From contig NZ_JAJVKV010000005.1 in the NCBI RefSeq assembly GCF_024198175.1, forward strand, positions 310,001 to 374,000: 64,000 nucleotides of DNA, written 5' to 3'. Positions 14,207 through 23,200 of this stretch are shown piece after piece. This stretch comes from Pyxidicoccus xibeiensis. GTDB taxonomy: Bacteria; Myxococcota; Myxococcia; Myxococcales; Myxococcaceae. The notes under the pieces are model-generated. The model did no database searches. It saw only the letters and a list, made by a program, of their open reading frames with translations, and had not been told where the DNA came from. Positions within the stretch are counted from its first letter, which is position 1. The number at the start of each line of letters is the position of its first letter. The position numbers were made by a program, and so were the translations under genes.

Positions 14207-17200
14207 ATGCCCACGTTTCCTCCCTTCAAGTTCCTGAATGACACCACGCAGGCCCTGCGCGACCAGCACTCCGCGGAGTCGCTGGAGCGGTTCCGCCAGG
14301 ACGTGAACACGCAGCCCGTGGTCCGCATCATCGTGGACAGCACCCCCGGGTACGGCCACCAGGCCTCCAGCATGTTCGTCCTGCGCCGGCTCGTGGGGGC
14401 CGTCAACGGGCCGTGGCGGGGCTTCGGTTACGCCGGGACGGTGGAGGTCTACTACCAGGAGATGGACCCCCAGGACCCGGTCCTGCCCAAGCTCCACGCG
14501 CTCCTGCCCGAGCTTCAGGGCGCGGCCAACGGCATCATCGGCAATGCGACGGTTCGCCTCAAGGACCTGGACACTGCGGCCCCCGCGGCGTGGGTCCGCT
14601 GGGGCTTCAGCGGCGGCTACGACACGCCGAACACCACCCCCGGCACCTCAATCAAGGCCCGGTTCTTCGTCCTCACCCAGCCGTATCGGTGGGCGGTGAA
14701 GCTTCCTCCGGACCCCTACAAGCCCGGCAACCTGCTCATGTGGGACCTGCCCCCGTCGAGCGGCGTCCGGCCCGCGAAGGCCTTCGTCAACTACGACAAG
14801 CAGTTCCCCAACGGGCCGGACTGGCGCGGCTTCCAGGTCGCCGAGCGCGCCTACATGCTCCAGGTCCAGGAGCTGACGAACGCGGACTGGAACTACTACC
14901 AGGGCGCCGGCTTCCCGGCGGGCGTCCAGCGAATCGCCGCGGCGCTCCAGTATCTGACCCGGGCCGACACGCTGAATCAGGTCTCCCTCAAGCCGCTGGC
15001 CGGGGTCAACTTCCCCTCCACCAGCGTGTACGAGGACCCGGTGCCGGAGCGCATCGTCCTGGAGATGGTGGCGGTGCGCACGCTGCTGGAGGTCTCCGAG
15101 AAGGTCATCAAGCCGCCCATCATCCTCAACTTCGGCAACTACCAGCCAGGCGCGAGACAGGACGCCACCTTCAAGTACCTCCAGGGCCTGCTCGCCGGAG
15201 GGCCCACCACCTATGAGACCAACCTGGGGCTGCTGGCCAGCACGCCCCTGGGCACGCCGCTGTCCAGGCAGCTGTGGCTCGCGGCCGTTCAGGCTCGGGC
15301 CCGCCGGCAGGCCAGCTTCCAGCTCCCGGGCTCGGACACTCAGTACCTGCTGGTCGACTTCCTCACCGACAACGTCCCGGTGCAGGAGCTGGTGAAGTGG
15401 GTGACCAGCGCACCGAAGCGGGTCCTGTTCGTCCAGCTCGGCTTCGTCCCGCCGCCCATCTTCAACCACGTCATGCTCAAGGCAGGGCTGCCCCCCATGT
15501 TCGAGGGCGCCAACACCACCGTGGTGGCCCTCAACACGGGCAAGCCGTACCTCAACACCGCCCGTCCCGGTGAGGCCAACATCCGCTACCCCACGGGCTA
15601 CCTGGGCCAGGAGAACGCCAGCGAGCCGGTGCGGAGCCTCCAGGGCATCGCCAACCAGATTCAAGCGCAGCTCGACACGTGGCCGGCGCGGAGGGAGCAG
15701 GCGCCCACGCTCGTCATGGCCGCGTTCATGGCGCAGGTGCAGTTCCCGGAGAACAAATACAACCAGTACTTCCAGTCGCTGCAGGCGTACTACCAGCAGC
15801 CGCAGAATGAGAAGCTGAACATCGCGCTCGGCCTGGCGGCGGAGCTGGCCAGCCAGGTGGTCACCCAGGGCGTGCTCCTGGAGGAGGCCGGAGCCGAGGC
15901 GGTGGGCGGCGGGCGTGTCCAGGGCGACAGCGTGCTGATGGAGCTGGCGGAGGCCGTGCCCTCCACGCTCCAGGAGCTGTACCAGACGCTGCAGGACCTG
16001 ATTGACCAGGGCGGCCAGGTGGACCTGCTGGCGGACGTCTTCGACAGCGGCGCCATCCATGACACGTACGCGGCGCTGCTCGAGCAGACGGGCGGCCAGC
16101 TGCTCATCACCGGCGCGAAGGCGACGGCGGACGGGACGCCCGTGTCGAGCGTCACGCTGACGGGGCAGACGCAGGCCTTCGGGGTGAAGACCGGCGTCAC
16201 CTTCACCTTCACGGAGCTGTTTGGCCAGATAGACAGCGCGGCCCGCTTCACCGCGAGCCTGCCGTGGAACCTGGACGGGGTGCCGTGGATTGTCTTCGAC
16301 CGGCCCTTCCTCCAGGTGCTCGCCTCGGAGTCGGGGACGTCGCCCTCCACCTTCGTCGGCGGGCGGGTGAAGGGCTCGGACTTCGAGCTGGGCATGGCGC
16401 TGCCCGTGCAGGACGGCCGCGTCGTCGTCCGGGGTGAGTTCGACACGCTGAAGACGGTCTCCGACTTCTTCGCGCTCGCGGGGGGCGTGGACCTGGCCGC
16501 CGCGCTGCCCGCGCCGCTGATGGCGCTGGGGGGCATCGGCGTGCGGTACACGGAGCTGGCCTACGACACCTCCGCGTCGGCGCTCGACTACGTGGCGGTC
16601 CGCCTGGAGACGGCCTCGCCGTGGAACCTCTTCGACCGGCTCCAGTTGGAGGACCTCTCCGCCACGGTGACGGTCCTCCAGCCGGCGAACCTCCAGGGCC
16701 GCCAGACGAAGGCGTCGTTCCGGGGCATGGTGCGCATCGGCACGAAGCCGGAGTCCCCGCGCATCGAGGTGGGCGCCGAGGTGCCGGGGCTCGTCCTCCG
16801 GGGACAGCTCGCGGACCCCTCGCTGCCGCTGGATGACGTGCTCCAGGTCTTCTGGCCGGGTGTCACGCCCGCGTGGCCCGGCGGCAACGTGCCCACGTTC
16901 ACCCAGCTGTCGCTGAGCTACCAGACGGACACGCGGGCCTACAACGTGGGTGCGCGGCTGGTGCTCGACTGGCCCATCACCATCGCCGGCACCACCGTGC
17001 TCACCGTGAGCGACCTGAGCCTGACGCTGGACGGCTCACCCGGGGCAGGGCAGGGCAGCCTGGGCGGCTCGGTGGTGGTGCTCCCCGACTCCGCGAAGCT
17101 GGGGCTGTACCTGGGCGCGGCGTGGCTGGGCGGCAACGCCGGCTGGCGCTTCGAGGCCCGGCAGACGTCGGGGGTGCTGTCCATCTCCGACCTGCTGAAG

Positions 17201-20200
17201 GAGTACCTCGGCTGGAACACGACGCTGGACATCTCCGTCGACGGGCTGGGGCTCTCCGTGGAGACCGCCACCTCGTCCTTCGAGTTCACCGCGAAGACGG
17301 CCGCGCCGTGGGTCATCCCCATCGACACCGGCATCCAGATATTCGGCGACATGAAGGTCGGCTACAACGGCGGGACGCCGACGCTGGGGCCGGACCTGGT
17401 GCGCACCGGTGTGGCGACGGTGCCCATGCGCGCGCCCAACGGCCAGCGACTGCTGGCGCTCGCCGGAGTGGAAGCGCGCAAGCCCGGCTGGTTCGGGGAG
17501 CTGAACGCCAACATCAAGTGGCGGGGCATCGACCTCACCGTCTTCTACAACTTCGACCCGGAGGTCAGCAGCTACGGCGTCACCTGGGGCGTGCTGACCG
17601 GGAAGATTGAAGACAAGCTCGTCGACGGGAAGGTGCACAAGGTCGCCACGCTCCGGTTCACCGAGGGCACCACGCTGGGGAGCATGGTGGAGACGATGGT
17701 CTCCTGGGCCACCGGTACCCAGTTCGGCCTGGGCGCGCCCTGGAACCTCCTCAATGACATCACGCTGAACAACCTGGCGCTGACGTACGACTTCACCGCG
17801 GGGAAGGTGGGCTTCGAGCTGGACATCGGCCCCATCGAGCTGGGCTTCGCGCGCATCACCGCCATCACGGTGACGTACCGCTCCGACGCGCCGGACCCGG
17901 CGGACAACGGCGTCATCGTCTCGCTGAAGGGCTCCTTCTTCTGGCAGTCCGACCCGAGCGCGCCGCTGGAGTGGGACGCCACGAAGCCGGAGACGACCCC
18001 GGCGCCCCCGGGCAACGGCAACAAGTACTTCGACCTGCGACTGCTGGCCATGGGGCAGCACGTCACCCTGGACTGCTTCCGCGACGCGGACTCGGTGCAG
18101 AAGGCCATCGCCTGCATGGCGAACCTGCCGGAGCCCACGCCGGGAGAGATTCCTCCCGTGCGCTTCGACCCGCAGAGCGGCTGGCTCATCGGCGCCGACT
18201 TCGGCGTCCTCAAGGTGGAGACGGGCCCGGAGGAGGCGGAGGCCCCGCCGAAGTACCTGCTCACCGTGCAGACGGTGTTCAACGACCCGCACCTGTACGC
18301 GCTGCGGCTGGCGCTCGACGGCCCCGCGGCCAAGGTCTTCAAGGGGCTCGACTTCCAGGTGATGTACCGGCAGGTCAGCGACACGGTGGGCGTGTACCAG
18401 TCCGAAATCACGCTGCCGGACGTCATGCGCCACCTGAGCGTGGGGGCGTACTCGCTCACGCTGCCGGTGTTCGGCATCGCCGTGTACACCAACGGCGACT
18501 TCCTGGTGGACATCGGCTTCCCGTGGAACGAGGACTTCTCCCGCTCGTTCACCATCGAGGCCATCATCTACCCCGGCATCCCCGTGCTGGGCTCGGCGGG
18601 CCTCTACTTCGGCAAGCTGTCCAGCGCCACCACCAACAAGGTGCCCCAGGCCACCAACGGCACCTTCAACCCGGTCATCGTCTTCGGCCTCGGGCTGCAG
18701 GTGGGCTTCGGCAAGTCCATCGAGTACGGCATCCTCAAGGCCGGCTTCAGCGTGACGGCGGTGGGCATCCTCGAGGGCGTCATCGCGAAGTGGAACCCGT
18801 ATGCGCTCGCCGACTCGGGCAGCCAGCCGGGCTCGCAGCTCCAGGGCGACTACTACTTCTGGATGCGCGGCACCGTGGGGCTCATCGGCAAGGTGTACGG
18901 CAGCGTCGACTTCTCCATCGTGAAGGCCGACGTCAACGTGGTGGTGAAGCTGCTCATGCAGCTGACGTACGAGTCGTTCGTGTCGCTGGCCATCACCGTC
19001 ATCGCCTCGGTCGACGTGTCGGTGAGCGTGAAGATCAACCTGGGCCTGTTCAAGGTGTCCATCGACTTCAGCTTCTCCATGCGGCTGAAGGAGACCTTCG
19101 CCATCGACAACAGCGGCACCGCGCCGTGGCAGGTGGCGTCCGGCGCCCAGGCCCGGGGGCGGCTGCGGGCCCCCGTGGAGCGCCGGCTGCGCGACCTGCG
19201 CGCCGACGCGCCGGGGCTGCTCGCCCTGGCCCAGTCCGCACCGCCCGCCTGGACGAACCTGGTGGCGGCCCCGGCGCCCGCGCCCCTGACGGGGTACGTG
19301 GCCCCCGGGCTCACGGTGGCTCGGGACGAGTGGAAGACGGCGGCGACGCCCGCGGACCAGGTCCCCTGCTACGTGGCGCTGCTGCTCATCGACTCCGTCC
19401 CGGCGGCGGGCAGGGACGGCGACGCGAGCGCGCGCAAGGCGGCGGGTGACGCGCCGGACACGTCCTTCGAGACGCTGAGCAAGATGGTGCTGCGCTGGGT
19501 GGTGGCCGCGCTCCAGCCCGCGCCCCTCACCGCCGCCCAGGTGGACGCGCTGCTCCTCCACGAGGCGGACCTGGAGCGGCTGACGAACGAGGTGCTGGTC
19601 AGCACGTCCGACACCCCGACGCCCATCCCGCTGGACGCCATCCAGCAGTTCCTCACCCGCCAGTTCAAGCTGACGCTGCGGCTGCCGCCCGACGCGGCCC
19701 TCTCCGCGGATGTCACCTGCTTCCCCGCGCCGCCGGACCTGAAGCTCGTGCTGCCGGCCTACGGCCAGAGCTACCCGGGTGCCAGCTACACCTTCGGTGG
19801 CTACAACGCGCTGGACACCGCCACCCTGCGCCAGCTGCGGGCCTGGTTCGACGACCTGGCCGTGCAGGTGCAGCGCGAGCAGGGCGCCGCGCCGCCGCTG
19901 TCCGCCGCGCTCGCCGAGCAGTCGCTGTCCATGGCGGGGTGGATGTTCTCCGACTACTTCCTGTTGCTGGCCCGGCAGATGGTGCGGGCCCTGCGGGACT
20001 CGCTGCGCGACTTCAAGTACCCCCTCCAGGCCGGCCAGACGCCGGACCAGGTGGTGTCGTGGGTGGACACCCAGGGCCAGCTCGGCGGCGCCTTCACGCT
20101 TGGCGACCTCTTCGCGGCCAATGCCTCGCATCCCCTGACGGCCGGCAAGACGCTGGCGGTGGGCGGAGACACGACGTACCCGACGGCCAGCGGCGACACG

Positions 20201-23200
20201 CTCCAGTCGGTGGCGTCGCGCTTCGGCGTGGCGCTGGAGGTGCTGGCCGAGCAGTCCGCCAACGGGCAGGTGAAGGACCTCTTCGCCGCGCAGGCGCCGG
20301 ATGGCACCGCGGCGCCGTACCTGGACGTGCCGCACCTGGAGCGCTTCCCCGTGGGAGCGCTGCTGGCCGAGGCGCAGCGCGTGGGCGCGCTCCAGAACCT
20401 CTCTGGCATGGCCTCGCGCTACAACCTGCACGGCCTGCGCCTGCCCACCGCGGGCATCCAGCCCAAGGCGATGGGCATGTGGGTGCGGCAGGGGAAGAAC
20501 GGGCCGGAGCTGCCGCCCCAGGCGGGCCTCTACGCGCTCACGGGCCAGCAGTTCCCCCTGCCGGTGCTGGAGGCCGACAAGCCCTTCAACGCGACGTTCG
20601 ACGACACGAGCGGCCCGGCGTGGCTGGACTTCGTGGACGGAGCGGGCAAGCCCACCTCCACCCTGGTGCTGTCGCTGAAGCCGGGCACCCGGGACGCGAC
20701 TCGCCTGGACAAGGTGACGGCCTATGCGCGCAGCCTCCGGCTCGACGTCCCGCTGCTGGGCGGACTCGGCGTGGGTGACCTGGTCCACGGCGAGCCCTCG
20801 AACTACCCCTTCACCTCGGCGACGGCGTGGCAGGCCACGGGGCCGGCGCTGACGCTCCCGTACGGAGCGCCGCCGGCCGGCGTGCAGGCGCTGAAGCTGT
20901 GGCGCCTGCCCGACGCGATGACCTCACTGCCGGACCTGACGACGCGGGCGGTGGACCCACGCTTCTCCGTCCAACTGGCGCGCTTCGACGAGGCCACCGG
21001 CGACACGGTGAAGGGTGCGGTGGGCTCGTACGGCTGGGCCTCTTCCATCGGCTTCACCGTCAAGCGCATCCCCGCCGTGGACGGCAGCCCGGCCTCGGCC
21101 ACTACGTACGAGGTGGTGGGCGCGGGCGGCAACGACATCGTCCTGCTGGAGCGGCTGCTGGACCAGGTGCGGGACGACGACGCCTTCTACGACCTGCTGG
21201 TGCTGGGCTACCCCGCGGGGGCGGCGCCGGGCTCGGGGGTGCGGACGGACGCGGTGGACGGCGTCACCTTCGGGCTGGCGCAGGTGAACCTCTCCACCGA
21301 GACGCGGCCGCCGGACTCCGCGCGCGCCCTCTTCGCCACGCAGGTCGAGGCGGCGGCGAAGCCCCGGCTGCTCAACACGCCTTCGGGCTTCGTGCGCCTG
21401 CTGTGGGAGGCGAGCATCACCCGCTCGGGCGGCTTCTTCCTGTACTACTTCGACGGGGCGGAGAAGCGCGGCCTGCCAGACGCCATCTTCAACGACCGGG
21501 GCGAGGCCACGCTCACCCTCATCGCCGTCTACTCGAGGCCGGCGGGGGAGGCCGCGCGGGACCGCCTCACGGGCTTCATGAACGCGGTCGTCACGGGAGA
21601 CCCGCTCGACACCTCGAACGCGGTGGTCTTCGCCCAGGCCAACCCCCCGGTGACCACGGTGACGGCGGGCGCGCAGGACACCCTCGACGCGCTGGCCTAC
21701 GCTTTCTACTCGGACCCGGCCGACGTGGCGGAGGCGAACGCGAGCGTCCCGCTGCGTGCCGGGGCGACGCTGGAGGTCGACGAGGGCGTCTACCAGGCGC
21801 CTCCGGGCGGCATCACCCTGGCGGCCGTGGCGGCGCGCTTCGGCACCACGGTGGCGGCGCTGAATCAGGCCAACCCGAAGTGGCCGGGCGGGCTGCCCGA
21901 CCCGCTGAGCTTCCCCGCGGCCATCCGGCTCCCGCTGCTGTCCCTGAAGGTGGGCACCAGCGCCCACACCGCCACGCTGGCGGACGTCAGCGGGTTCTAC
22001 GGCCAGTCGCTCACGGCGCTGGCGGCGCACAACCGCCTCGTGCAGGGCCTCTTCGCGACGGGCCAGGCGCTGAGCATCCCCGGTGGCCCAAGGGTGCGCG
22101 CGTCGCTGGTCCCCCCGGGCGTGCAGTCCCTCAACACGCTGCGGCCGGCGCCAGTGCCGGTGCCGGACGACCCCAACGCGCCGGACTTCGCCCGGACGTT
22201 CCTGCTCAACGCCTTCAGCCTGCTCAGCCAGCAGGTGGCGGACAACGTCGACTTCAAGGAGAGCAAGCCGGGCCTGCCCGCCGGGCCCACGGACCCGGAC
22301 GCCGACGCGGGGACGGACAAGCTGCGCAGGCCCCGTGCGCTGATGGACGTCTCCACCTGGGCGTTCGACCAGGCCGTGCCGTACTCGCGCTTCGCGAAGA
22401 CGGCCCTGGCGTCGGCCGCGGGCCTGCCTCCCGCGAGCCAGAGCCCGTACCTGGGCGTGGGCAAGCTGCTCCAGGTCTCCTTCGGCTGGCAGGACTACTA
22501 CGGCAACCGGCTGGTGACGACGCTGTCGGACCCGGCGCCGGGCGACACCGGGCCGCTCAACCAGCCGCCGGTGCTGACGGGCTACACGGACCCGCTGGTG
22601 GCGCTCGGCCAGTGGCCGTCGGTGGCGTCCTCGTGGCAGGTGCTGCCGGGGACGGGGGGCCAGAAGCCGTCGCTGGAGCTGGAGCTGGGCTTCGACCCCA
22701 GCCGCTACCAGGGCCTGCTCTCGGCGGCCCCAACGGATGCCACCACCCTGGTGGCCACCTTCACCCAGCCGGTGGATGCCGCCTCGGCGGCGGACGTGTC
22801 CCGCTACAGCGTGGAGCCCGGCATCCAGGTGAGCCGCGCGGTGCCGAGCGCGGACGGGCGCACGGTGACGCTGACCGTCTCTCCGCTCACCCAGGGTGAG
22901 GCGTACACGCTGGGGGTCAGCGACGTGAAGGTCCGCGACGGCGACCTGCGCTTCAGCGGCCAGGCGGGCTTCGTCCCCGGCAACCCGGCGGCGCGCTCGT
23001 CCAGCGTGCAGCGCAACGCGCAGCAGGACCTGCGGACGTACACGCAGCTGTACTACCAGCTCACCGACCCGAACGGGCTCGGCCTCTCCGTGGAGTCCAG
23101 CCTGCTGCCGGGCACCGGCGGCCTCCCGCTCGGCCAGGCCCAGGTGGACGCGCTGAAGGGCTGGCTGTTCGGAATCGGGGGCGGGACGTCCATCTTCGCC

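Noticed and set aside
17036..20788. A 1250-codon open frame on the minus strand inside the giant gene
   Set aside because: It is antisense in the frame where high third-position GC suppresses stops. Its product is Arg/His/Gln/Gly-rich low-complexity text with no domains, while the plus frame shows coherent folds.
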